A stretch of DNA of 64,000 nt from a bacterium (lineage in GTDB: Bacteria > Vulcanimicrobiota > Xenobia > Xenobiales > JADMJV01): assembly GCA_018780265.1 (NCBI GenBank), contig JADMJV010000057.1:1-64000 (forward strand), written 5' to 3'. Position 1 is the stretch's first letter, and every line of letters begins with the position of its first letter. The notes beneath the pieces were generated by a model. That model saw only the letters and a program-made list of their open reading frames with translations, had not been told where the DNA came from and searched no databases. This document shows positions 1 through 7,578 of this stretch, piece after piece. Position numbers and translations under genes: made by a program.

Positions 1-1079
1 TTTTTTTTGATGGGCAGGGCGGCGGGACCGAAGTCGCTGAGCCAGTCCTCCTTGGGCTGGGTGGGAAGTTGGGGTGTGGGTGGGGGAGGAGTCGATGGCT
101 TGGGGATCGAGGGGCTGGTGGTCATGGTTACCACTGGATGAGGTGGGGGAGGAGGGGGCGCCTGAGGGAGTAGCGCTTTCATGCGATAAGGTACGGGTTC
201 AAAGTGGTTTTGTAGGGTCTCGCGACCAATTTTTAGGTAGTCATCTACCGTGGCCTCGGGAGGGAGGGCAAAGCCCTGGCCGGTGAGGTTGCCGAAGATT
301 TTGAGCATACGGCCGGCCAGGGATCCTGAATTGGCGCTGGCTATGGCCCGATCCTGAACGATTTGATATCCCTGTTGCTTGAGCTCTGCAATCAGCATGG
401 AGCGACTCGGCACGGGTAGGGTAAACAGGCTGAAGGGAGCCTTGGGTTTGATCTCTTTGAGGTCATTTTGAATGATATTGAGGCAGTCAAAAAACGCCTG
501 TTTCAGCCATTCTTCGTTGCTGAAGTTGAGATTGCGCAGCTCTATCGGTGGAACCGGATAGGCCAGAATCATGCCCCGACCCTGGCGCAGGTTGTCTTCG
601 GTGTCGCCGGGCAGCACCAGGCCATAAAACGCGCCGTTGGCATATTGAAAGGGGGTTTGGGCGGCCTGGCAGAGGGCGTAAAGCAGTTCGCTGACGCGCA
701 GTACCAGTTCGCCTTCGCCTTTGGCGCCTTCGGTCGAATACAGCGTGCCCGAGAGGCGAGCCATCCTCTGCTGGCGTTCGCCCTCGTCGGTATCACAGGT
801 GCGCACATCCATGCAGTAAAACTCGCTGGCCGCAACGTTGCGCACGGTGGGGCTGCTGACTCGGTGGCAGGCCACCTCATTCTTTACCTCCCGAGGTAAC
901 GGAAAGTCGCTGCCGATTCGGCGCAGTTCGTCGTCGTTGCACAGCACGACAATCTGCTCTTGGCCCTGCTGCTTAAAGAGGTCAACGGCGTGGTCTGGCC
1001 ACACCGACTCGGACAGAGGCAACTGGGCGGCCAGGTCGTCGGCGTGAGTGATAAAGTTGGCGGGCGTTTTCCAGGGCAT
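1..1079 (-). CDS. Unknown protein with proline-rich tail (3' end outside window)
   Basis: An open frame reads leftward from an ATG at 1079 to the window edge without a stop, about 359 codons. The first 280 or so residues look like a folded soluble domain (begins MPWKTPANF) with no motif I recognise. From roughly residue 300 the sequence becomes Pro/Thr/Ser-rich, with runs of up to five prolines, which suggests a linker. There is no signal peptide or membrane segment in the visible part. It starts 25 bases after the stop of the upstream TrmN6-like gene, so it is probably the third gene of the operon that starts with the glucoamylase. I cannot name a function. Confidence 0.75.
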   Translation of the reverse strand, partial: MPWKTPANFITHADDLAAQLPLSESVWPDHAVDLFKQQGQEQIVVLCNDDELRRIGSDFPLPREVKNEVACHRVSSPTVRNVAASEFYCMDVRTCDTDEGERQQRMARLSGTLYSTEGAKGEGELVLRVSELLYALCQAAQTPFQYANGAFYGLVLPGDTEDNLRQGRGMILAYPVPPIELRNLNFSNEEWLKQAFFDCLNIIQNDLKEIKPKAPFSLFTLPVPSRSMLIAELKQQGYQIVQDRAIASANSGSLAGRMLKIFGNLTGQGFALPPEATVDDYLKIGRETLQNHFEPVPYRMKALLPQAPPPPPPHPVVTMTTSPSIPKPSTPPPPTPQLPTQPKEDWLSDFGPAALPIKK

Positions 1080-1104
1080 GGGCGTAACTTTGCGACGGAT
1101 GCCC

Positions 1105-1845
1105 CTAATCCCTCGAAGGATTAACTAACCCATGGGTGCCCATTTGGCGGCGCATCTCCAGATATTCTTCGGTCCAGAGGCCGCTTTCGTCGCGAATCAC
1201 AAAGGGAGCGGGGTCTTGCCTTTGACCTTTCCACGCACAGGTATACAGAGAGACGGTGGGGGGAAGTTGAGCGCGAAAATGAACCGGTTGGCAGGCTAGC
1301 AGGGCCAGGCCAGTCCGCTCAATGGCCTGCGCTGGTCTGGGGTCGGCAGCAGCGTGCACAAACACAAAACGGCCTTCCTCCCCGAGGTGTAGGGCAGCTA
1401 CCCGGCAGTAGTCAAAAACGTCCCCGTGCAACTCGCACCGGGCAGCCGCCCTTTGTGGATGGGGAGATACGGTGGCTTTGCCCAGAGGAAAGTAGGGTGG
1501 ACTGCCCGTGATCAGGGGGAATCGGCCCGCGGCTATGGGTTGGCGCAGGTCTTGGTGGAGCAGCTCTACCCGCTGTTGCAGGTGATTATGAGCCAATGTC
1601 TTGTGAGCCAGCTGTAGACTGATCGACTGGACCTCCACGCCGGTCAGGCGGGCCTGGGGTAGGCGCCACAGCGCGAGCAAACCCACACTGCCCAGTCCGC
1701 AACCCAGGTCCAAAATGCGGGTCGCTCCCGGGCAAACCCGAGCTGCGGTCCAGGCCGTTAACAAGTCATCGGCCGAGAAGCGGTGGCCGCCTTTTAGCTG
1801 GTAAATCTTCCAGTCGCCGGCCAGATGGTCCAGGGTTTCCTTCAA
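1105..1845 (-). CDS. tRNA1(Val) adenine-N6 methyltransferase-like protein (TrmN6/YfiC family)
   Basis: This 246-residue class I SAM-dependent methyltransferase has the glycine-rich motif I DLGCGLGSVG near residue 46, an acidic strand-2 end (TGVEV) and the N6-adenine-type motif GSPPYF in place of the usual NPPY. The N-terminal phrase KGGHRFSADDLLTAW is typical of the TrmN6/YfiC group, which methylates A37 of tRNA1(Val). The TTG start overlaps the stop of the glucoamylase by four bases, so the two are translationally coupled, although no functional link is obvious. The family assignment is firm. The exact tRNA target is inferred from the family. Confidence 0.85.
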   Translation of the reverse strand: MKETLDHLAGDWKIYQLKGGHRFSADDLLTAWTAARVCPGATRILDLGCGLGSVGLLALWRLPQARLTGVEVQSISLQLAHKTLAHNHLQQRVELLHQDLRQPIAAGRFPLITGSPPYFPLGKATVSPHPQRAAARCELHGDVFDYCRVAALHLGEEGRFVFVHAAADPRPAQAIERTGLALLACQPVHFRAQLPPTVSLYTCAWKGQRQDPAPFVIRDESGLWTEEYLEMRRQMGTHGLVNPSRD

Positions 1846-3185
1846 TGCCTTTGGTCGATGGCACGCAAAATGGCGGCGTAGTTCCAGGTGAGAGAGGTGG
1901 CCCCGGTCATCACGCCGGTCTCCCGGTGGAATTGCTCCGACATGGATCCGTCGGCTCCGGCGTGATGGCGAACACGGCGCAGATAAGCGTCTCCCAGGCG
2001 ACCCAATCCGGCCGCAACGGCGCCGCGATCCTTGGGCGTCAAATTCCCGCCGGGAAGGGCATGGCCGGCGGCGTATTCCAAAAGGGGCCGGGTGCGCTCG
2101 TCAACCGCAATCGACTGAGCTTGCAGCAGGTGTTGCAGGCGGTAGCAATATTCGGCAGCGCCGGCGGTAATCAAAAACCAGGGGTTGGCATAGGTCGGAC
2201 GGGGGTGGCCTGGCGGGTTGCCCTCGGACCCATCATAAAAATCGCCGGGGTAGCGCCCCAGACCTGGCTCCAGTATCATTCCTTCGCTATCCTGGGTGAC
2301 CTTTTGATTGACTTTGTATTCTTGCTGAAAAGACTGGCGCATTTTCCAAAAAGTGGCCATCAGGTCAGGGTCGAGCAGTGGTGTGTCCGGTCCTTGCCGC
2401 TGAGCGTAGAGTGCGGCCAATAATACCGAGGAGTCGAGACGGTCGAGATCTTCCAGGCTGGAGTGAATCAGGTTGCCCTGATGATGCTTTTTCAGTTCCT
2501 GCTCCAGGCGGTCAATGGCCGGCTGCAGGCTCTGAGCCTGGCCCGGCAGGTGAGCGCTGGCTTCCAGCAGAGCCTGGCGCTGCATGCGCTGGTTAAAGTA
2601 GTGGCGCCCGCGAATCTCCTCCCACAGGTCCACTGCATTGGGGTCAGCGACGTGGGCTGTCAGGTAGCCCAGGTCGCGTTGGATGATGGCATCGATCCTG
2701 GCCGATTTGGGTTGCCCCGAGCGCAGCACGTCCAGCATGCTGAGCAGACGCAGGGCGGGGCCGTCATCTTGGGGGCTCTTCCATTTTTCGGCAGCTTGAA
2801 AGACCATGCCGTCCACAAAAAACTTGGGCTCGCCCAGGCCTTTGAAGAGGGGGTCTTTGGGCTGAGGGCTGGTCTGCACCTTATCGCAGAAGGTCACGTA
2901 GTTGTCGAGCAGTTCCTGAAACTGTGTCTTTTGAGGCCCGGCGGGGAAGCTGGCCGTGAGTCGGGCCACCTCACCCATGACCAGAGCACCATCACGCACC
3001 CAGAAATAGTAGTAGTTTTGGCCAGGGGTATGTTCGGTGGGGGCAGCCACGATCGAGCCGTTGGATCCAATGGCCCCCAGAATTTTTCGCACCGCCGTTT
3101 TGCGTTCACTGGCCAACCAATCGGTGAAGGGATCGGCGCTGACCGCGCTGGCCAGCAGGCCAATCAAAAGGGGCAATAGTCGCAT
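1842..3185 (-). CDS. Secreted glucoamylase, glycoside hydrolase family 15
   Basis: The 447-residue protein starts with a signal peptide (MRLLPLLIGLLASAVSA). It then shows GH15 landmarks: NYYYFWVRDGALVM near residue 55, DLWEEIRGRHYF around residues 187-198 with the likely general-acid glutamate, and SEQFHRETG near the C terminus with the second catalytic glutamate. GH15 enzymes release glucose from the non-reducing ends of starch, glycogen or maltodextrins. It is the first gene of a leftward operon. Together with the pullulanase-type GH13 and GH31 genes at 35-39 kb it indicates alpha-glucan use outside the cytoplasm. Confidence 0.92.
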   Translation of the reverse strand: MRLLPLLIGLLASAVSADPFTDWLASERKTAVRKILGAIGSNGSIVAAPTEHTPGQNYYYFWVRDGALVMGEVARLTASFPAGPQKTQFQELLDNYVTFCDKVQTSPQPKDPLFKGLGEPKFFVDGMVFQAAEKWKSPQDDGPALRLLSMLDVLRSGQPKSARIDAIIQRDLGYLTAHVADPNAVDLWEEIRGRHYFNQRMQRQALLEASAHLPGQAQSLQPAIDRLEQELKKHHQGNLIHSSLEDLDRLDSSVLLAALYAQRQGPDTPLLDPDLMATFWKMRQSFQQEYKVNQKVTQDSEGMILEPGLGRYPGDFYDGSEGNPPGHPRPTYANPWFLITAGAAEYCYRLQHLLQAQSIAVDERTRPLLEYAAGHALPGGNLTPKDRGAVAAGLGRLGDAYLRRVRHHAGADGSMSEQFHRETGVMTGATSLTWNYAAILRAIDQRH

Positions 3186-3213
3186 GAGGTCCTCTTTCTG
3201 CTACACTGGCAAG

Positions 3214-3561
3214 ATGAAATGGCTGCTTCGTCTGGCGCTGGCCGCGTTTTTTGTGCGCGCCGGCCAACTTCACTTCCTGCATACCGAACAGTGGGAAGTG
3301 ATTGTCCCCCCTCCTTTGCCCGCTCGTGCCTGTGTGCTGGTCAGCGGTCTGGCCGAAATCGTGGGGGGCGTGGCCCTTTTGCTGTGGCCACGGGGGGGAG
3401 TGTGGTGGTTGATAGCCCTCTTGATAGCCGTCTTTCCGGCCAATGTCTATCAGGCCATGAGTGGAGTCAAGCTCTATGGCTTTCCCGATCAGCCCTGGAA
3501 GGGTTGGGCGCGCCTGCCTATGCAAATCGTGTTGATCGGCCTCGTCTGGTTGGCACGTTGA
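3214..3561 (+). CDS. DoxX-like small membrane protein
   Basis: The 115-residue hydrophobic protein has about four predicted membrane segments and the DoxX-family pattern of a histidine-containing first helix (AGQLHFLHTEQW), a conserved PPPLPAR turn, SGLAEIVGG, and LLIAVFPANVY. DoxX proteins are small inner-membrane proteins of varied and often unclear function. I chose the ATG at 3214 because it precedes the first membrane helix; longer frames run back into the divergent glucoamylase. The 28 bases between this start and the glucoamylase start (3185, minus) must hold or overlap both promoters. Confidence 0.8.
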   Translation: MKWLLRLALAAFFVRAGQLHFLHTEQWEVIVPPPLPARACVLVSGLAEIVGGVALLLWPRGGVWWLIALLIAVFPANVYQAMSGVKLYGFPDQPWKGWARLPMQIVLIGLVWLAR

Positions 3562-3633
3562 AACCCGGCCATGTGCGTTGCCCTCCCTTGTGGCACTCGG
3601 TCCCAGGTTGCGAGTGGCTCGCCGAAATTACCC

Positions 3634-4774
3634 CTATCGATTCCAGAGCCACTGGACAAAGGCTTGCAGGGGCAAAACGCTGACCGTGCCGTGTCTGTCT
3701 TGTAGGCTTCGTGGGTGCCCACCGGGACTAACCACCATTCGCTCCGCGACCGGACCGTCATCCGCCAGAGCGGTCAGGCCTTTCAAGTCGTTTTCGTGAA
3801 CCCGACCAGACTTGACCTCGATGGCCACTTCTCGATCATTGAAGACGAAATCCACCTCGAAGCCGCTGGTCGTTCGCCAATAACTGAGTTCTAAATCACG
3901 TTGTTGATAGGCCTTCCAGGCCTGGATCTCCATCCACACGATATGCTCAAAGCTCTTCCCGAACTCAGGGGTGCCCTGACTGGGCTTGCGGCGGCAGAGA
4001 AAATTGGCCAGACCAACATCAAAGAGGTAGAACTTGTCCGTCTGCAGCAGGCGCCTGGTTACCCCCTTGCGGTAGGCGGGGAGGCGCTCGCCTAGTAGAG
4101 TGTCTTCCAATATTTCGAAGTAGGAGCGAACAACCCGGGCAGAGGTGCCCACTTCTCTGGAGATGTTGGTGAAGTTCATGATTTCCCCGTTGGACAGGGC
4201 GGCCACCCTGAGAAACTCGGCGAATACGGGTAGACTTTGAGCCGACGCCTCGGCTGCAATCTCTTCTTGAAGGTAGTCTCCCACATAGGCCGCCAGGTCC
4301 TCGTGTGGCTCGTCAGCTAAGTAGTGGGGGGGGATTAGACCGCTACGGCAGAGGCTTTCCAGGTCCCACGGGTGGGACGCCAATTCGGCTAAACAAAACG
4401 GTCTCATTTCCCGGCGCTCGCCCTCCCAGCAGATTGGCCTGTCCGCGGCGCAGTTTGCGTGCACTTGAGCCCGTCAACAGAAATCTGGCGTCCGCGTTTT
4501 CGATCAGCCAATGAACCTCATCCAGCAGCAAGGGAAGCTTCTGAACTTCATCGATGACAACCCACTCAGGGCGGGCCTCCAATTTGGCGTAGCGCTCCCG
4601 CAGAAGTGCCGGACGAGCGGCAAATTCCAGGAAGGTATCAGATTCTAGCAGATTGATGGTCCAGGAGTGGTTCACCTGAGACTTGATCCAAAAACTCTTG
4701 CCAGTCTTACGGGGACCCCATAAAAAGATGGAGCGCTGGCTGTCGGGAAGTTTCAAAATTCGGGTGATATTCAT
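3634..4774 (-). pseudogene. Frameshifted AAA ATPase with DUF4143 domain
   Basis: Two overlapping minus frames together make one protein of about 380 residues. The first (from ATG 4774) carries a Walker A-like motif (LWGPRKTGKS), a Walker B-like segment (WVVIDEVQKLP) and a sensor-like LLTGSSARKL. It then drifts into nonsense after LLGGRA. The second frame resumes with EMRPFCLAEL and runs through the DUF4143 region and its nuclease-like tail (FEVDFVFNDREVAIEVKSG). The shift lies within about 4405-4428, where family members continue in one frame. It is either a real inactivating indel or an assembly error. Such ATPases are widespread, often mobile, and of uncertain role. Confidence 0.85.
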
Positions 4775-5125
4775 TCGTTGCAATTTTGTATGTCAGGACA
4801 TTCCGCACCTGCTTGTATAAATTTCATTGCTGCCGCGGCGGGGCCGTTTTGAAATGGCCGGCTTCTACCTGGGACCAACATGCGGGTTCGCTGAGTCTGT
4901 TCCGGGGAAGGTGGTGGGGAGACTGGCCGCGACCTACGGGGTCGGGCACGCAGTGCTGCTCAATCGCCGGGGCTGGAAGAGTGTGTGAGCGTTTTTGGGC
5001 GTCCAGGCGCCGCCTGACAAGGAGTGGCGACGCGGTGTATCGGGTTATGCAGCAGGGAGCCGCGACACGGTCAGGCGGGATTGATCGGCGTCCAAAAATG
5101 TTGAATTTACGTCGGGGGACACTAA
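4775..5125. other. Intergenic stretch without recognisable gene
   Basis: This stretch lies between the start of the broken ATPase and the left end of the MITE-like element. It contains a rightward open frame of 147 codons, but its composition (many Trp, Arg and Gly, no family resemblance) and lack of a clear ribosome binding site argue that it is spurious. The ATPase promoter must lie at its left end. I see nothing else in it. Confidence 0.5.
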
Positions 5126-5506
5126 GGGCCCGTCCCGGAATAAGCTGGTCAAACCATGACTTGAAGCCCTATTTGACCTGTCCAAAATTCGCCATCCGTA
5201 GTTCTCATACCAATGGAGTCGACCCCTAGTTACCCATGTGCCACTCCGAGCCTTCAAAAGGGAGAGAAGGGGAGGTCGGAAAGGTGGACAGGACAAATAG
5301 CGTCGGCGCAAGTCTAGCTTTTGGGCCCAGAACGGTCCGGTCGTCAGGTCCAATGCCTCTCCTTTTCCACCTCTCCATTCGTCCTCACCCGACCGAGACT
5401 TCCAAATGCCAATCGGTTGCGGAGATTCACGACAATGATCGAACCGTTCCGTTTGGCCAGGGTTTGATCGATGATATGTCTGTCTGAGTTATTTCGCGAC
5501 GGGCCC
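5126..5506. mobile_element. MITE-like element, 381 bp, 19-bp imperfect terminal inverted repeats
   Basis: The left end at 5125-5143 and the reverse complement of 5489-5507 match at 17 of 19 bases, starting AGGGCCCGTC. Each end is flanked outward by TAA in the same orientation, consistent with a 3-bp target duplication. The interior has no credible coding frame, so this is a non-autonomous element that would need a transposase from elsewhere. The right end sits exactly at the stop codon of the next gene (5506-5508) and leaves the TAG stop intact. Confidence 0.6.
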
Positions 5507-6420
5507 TAAGCTTCGTGCTTCGGTAGTTCGCTCACGGTCAGCTTGCGGCCGTCTTTGTGGGTGTAGGTTTCCTGCATCGCCTCAATGTCGATCTTGCGGA
5601 AGAGGAAGGCCTTACCGTCGGGTTGGCGGACCAGCACGCCGCCCTCTTCACCGATAGGCTGCTTCACCATCACCCCGCCGCTTGTGGGCGCCTGGAACTC
5701 GGCAGGACCCTCAGCCAGCAGGGCCTTGCAGACATCGCGGTCGTCGCGGCGAAAGAGGCCGAATTGGGGGATGCCCGTGTCGCTAGCTTCCAGTGCGTTC
5801 ATCTTCTTCTTGATGAAGTCGCGGTCAGAGTTATACATGTCGGGCTTTTCCCAGCCGACCTCGGAGGAGGCGAAGCTGAGAACATCCTTGAACTGGTCGA
5901 GCGAAAGCAGGGACGGATCTCCACCGGTGAGGTCCTTGATTTTCGCGATTAGCTTCTGGCCCTGCGGTTCAGTGACCTGATTCAAGATGACCACACCCTG
6001 GCCATCTGATTTCACGGCCTGCCAGGCCTGGTCTTTGGGGTTAAAGAAGACCACGCCCTTTTCGCCGATCGGCTGGCCTTGCCAGTCTACGATGGGATTG
6101 CCGGCGATGGACTTACCATCCTTGTCCTTGGCTCCCTCGGGATAAACCAGGGCCTCGCCTTCGAACTGAGGCACCGGAATCACAAACTTCTGCGCATTGG
6201 AAACCACCTCCGCGCCCTTGTCCCAGTTGACGTCTTGGGCGGTGATAACGGCAACCGGCGGGGTGCCGCACAAACGAGTGAGGAAGCTTCCCAGGCCCTT
6301 CGTCTGTTCGAGATTGCCCTGGGCGCCGGAGAGATCGACCGAGTCCTTGGAGCCGGACTGAATGGCCGGTCGGGGCAGCGTGGTGCCTCGGAACTGAGAA
6401 AGTTGAGGATGAATCTGCAT
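5506..6420 (-). CDS. Hypothetical protein with lineage-type N-terminal leader
   Basis: The protein has 304 residues from the ATG at 6420, chosen because AGGAG lies about nine bases upstream; the longer frame to 6450 lacks this. It begins MQIHPQLSQFRG and has KDSVDLSG at residues 25-32, a leader pattern shared with other proteins in this window. The remainder is soluble, acidic to neutral, with repeated phrases such as PIVDWQGQPIGEKG and VKQPIGEEGGVLV that may reflect a duplicated beta motif. There is no signal peptide or membrane segment. I do not recognise a family. The MITE-like element abuts the 3' end. Confidence 0.75.
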   Translation of the reverse strand: MQIHPQLSQFRGTTLPRPAIQSGSKDSVDLSGAQGNLEQTKGLGSFLTRLCGTPPVAVITAQDVNWDKGAEVVSNAQKFVIPVPQFEGEALVYPEGAKDKDGKSIAGNPIVDWQGQPIGEKGVVFFNPKDQAWQAVKSDGQGVVILNQVTEPQGQKLIAKIKDLTGGDPSLLSLDQFKDVLSFASSEVGWEKPDMYNSDRDFIKKKMNALEASDTGIPQFGLFRRDDRDVCKALLAEGPAEFQAPTSGGVMVKQPIGEEGGVLVRQPDGKAFLFRKIDIEAMQETYTHKDGRKLTVSELPKHEA

Positions 6421-6577
6421 GATGAAAGTGCTCCTGTTCGTCTCGCGCAACTATGGTGATGCGTCGATTTTGTGACCCTTGTGAGTGTGGGGCGAGATAT
6501 ATATCGAGGGCCTGAAAAAAATCAGATTCGGGGGGAAATCAGAACTGGCTGATAGTTAAGATTGTGGCGTCCGGAAA

Positions 6578-6968
6578 ATCAACACTCTCATTCCCAACCC
6601 GTGGGGAAAAAAACAGAACCAAAACCCGGACCAGGGAGCCAACTTCAGTCCTCAGCAGGAGAAGAACCTGGCGACGCTGGCTCAGCAAGACATGCTGCGT
6701 CTCCGTACGGGCGAGGATTGCGACGATTTCGGACGTTTATTGACGGCCTTTGAGGCCCGCCAGTTGCTGGAAAAGAATCAGCCCCTGGTGGTCACCCATC
6801 CTGGCTTGGGTAGCCTGGAGAAGGCTCGCTATCCCGAAGACAGTGGGCGCTGGTGGCACCCAGGTGGAGATCTTGTCCAAGGGTCAACCCGTTCGTATTG
6901 TTCGCGACGGCAAAGAAGCCACTTTGAACGGCTTTGGAGATTTGCAGGCCTACGACCCCCTCTCCTGA
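6578..6968 (+). pseudogene. Frameshifted small gene of unknown function
   Basis: A rightward frame reads INTLIPNPWGKK at about 6578, then continues through KNLATLAQQDMLRL and RQLLEKNQPLVVTHPGL to about 6850. A second frame then finishes with TQVEILSKGQPVRIVRDG and ends at the TGA at 6968. Both halves have normal coding composition and only their join makes a sensible protein of about 130 residues. The expected start position holds ATC, not ATG. The gene therefore appears damaged twice, unless the assembly is wrong here. I do not recognise the family. Confidence 0.5.
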
Positions 6969-6983
6969 GGTGATTTGTGAAGG

Positions 6984-7139
6984 TTACATCCAGTCGGAGG
7001 AGGGGGCGGGGCATTCGCGCGTAAGTCGTTTTTCCTCGGCTCCAGAGCCGCTGATCAGGCCAAGACTGACGCTGTCACCGCTGTCGGGATCGGAGCCGCG
7101 ATAAATGCTGGCGTACGGGCCGAGGCAGTTTGCACCAGA
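6984..7139 (-). pseudogene. Short remnant frame ending in RLTRExPxPSxDWM tag
   Basis: This is a minus frame of 51 codons between stops, without a start. It reads GPYASIYRGSDPDSGDSV, then SLGLISGSG, and finishes KRLTRECPAPSSDWM. The GDSVSLG segment resembles the leader motif of other proteins in this window, and the tail is nearly identical to the untranslated extension behind the histidine kinase at 7525-7578. It is probably a fragment of a lost gene. Confidence 0.35.
6985..7031 (+). repeat. 47-bp direct repeat, copy 1
   Basis: This copy matches 7526-7572 at 43 of 47 positions. It begins TACATCCAGTCGG and ends CGCGCGTAAGTCGTTT. On the minus strand it encodes the end of the short remnant frame at 6984-7139. 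Confidence 0.8.
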
Positions 7140-7207
7140 TCAGAACGTATTTCGTGCTATCGCCCCCGATTTCCAGTGGAAACTTTGGCCCGTGCCCCGC
7201 CCCTCCG

Positions 7208-7404
7208 TCACTCCTCCTCCTCCTCAAAGTTCAACTCTCCCTGGTCGCTCTCGACCTGGCCCGACTTGCGCTCGCGCCGGCGTTGCTCGGCCTCGCGAGC
7301 TCGCGCACCTTATCGGGGTGGTGGGCCTCAAAGTTCCCTCGGTAGGCATCTGAGCCGGCCTCGTCCAGGAGAAAGTCCGCGCCCAGTTCCTCGGGCGACA
7401 GCTG
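7208..7404 (-). pseudogene. Decayed C-terminal coding fragment, unknown family
   Basis: On the minus strand a frame directly after a TAG reads QLSPEELGADFLLDEAGSDA and then GNFEAHHPDKVREL. A shifted frame continues REAEQRRRERKSGQVESD and ends in a run of glutamates before TGA at 7208. The charged tail and the shift point to a real but decayed gene end. I cannot assign a family. Confidence 0.35.
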
Positions 7405-7525
7405 CTAGAGTACCTGAGGGCGCGCCCAAATTGTCGCACCCCGAGACGTTTCCAGTCTATTGGAAATAGTTGCCACCCAAATGGCAATTTTCCCACGGGG
7501 AGGCACTAAATAGTAGAGTGATTGC

Positions 7526-7572
7526 TACATCCAGTCGGTGGAAGGGTCGGGGCGTTCGCGCGTAAGTCGTTT
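7526..7572 (+). repeat. 47-bp direct repeat, copy 2
   Basis: This is the second copy of the repeat at 6985-7031, with four mismatches. It lies immediately downstream of the histidine kinase stop codon (7579-7581). In the kinase frame it would encode KRLTRERPDPSTDWM followed by TAG. Confidence 0.8.
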
Positions 7573-7578
7573 CGCCCG

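Noticed and set aside
4786..5229. A 147-codon plus-strand frame
   Set aside because: It has no Shine-Dalgarno, unnatural composition, and runs into the left end of the MITE-like element.
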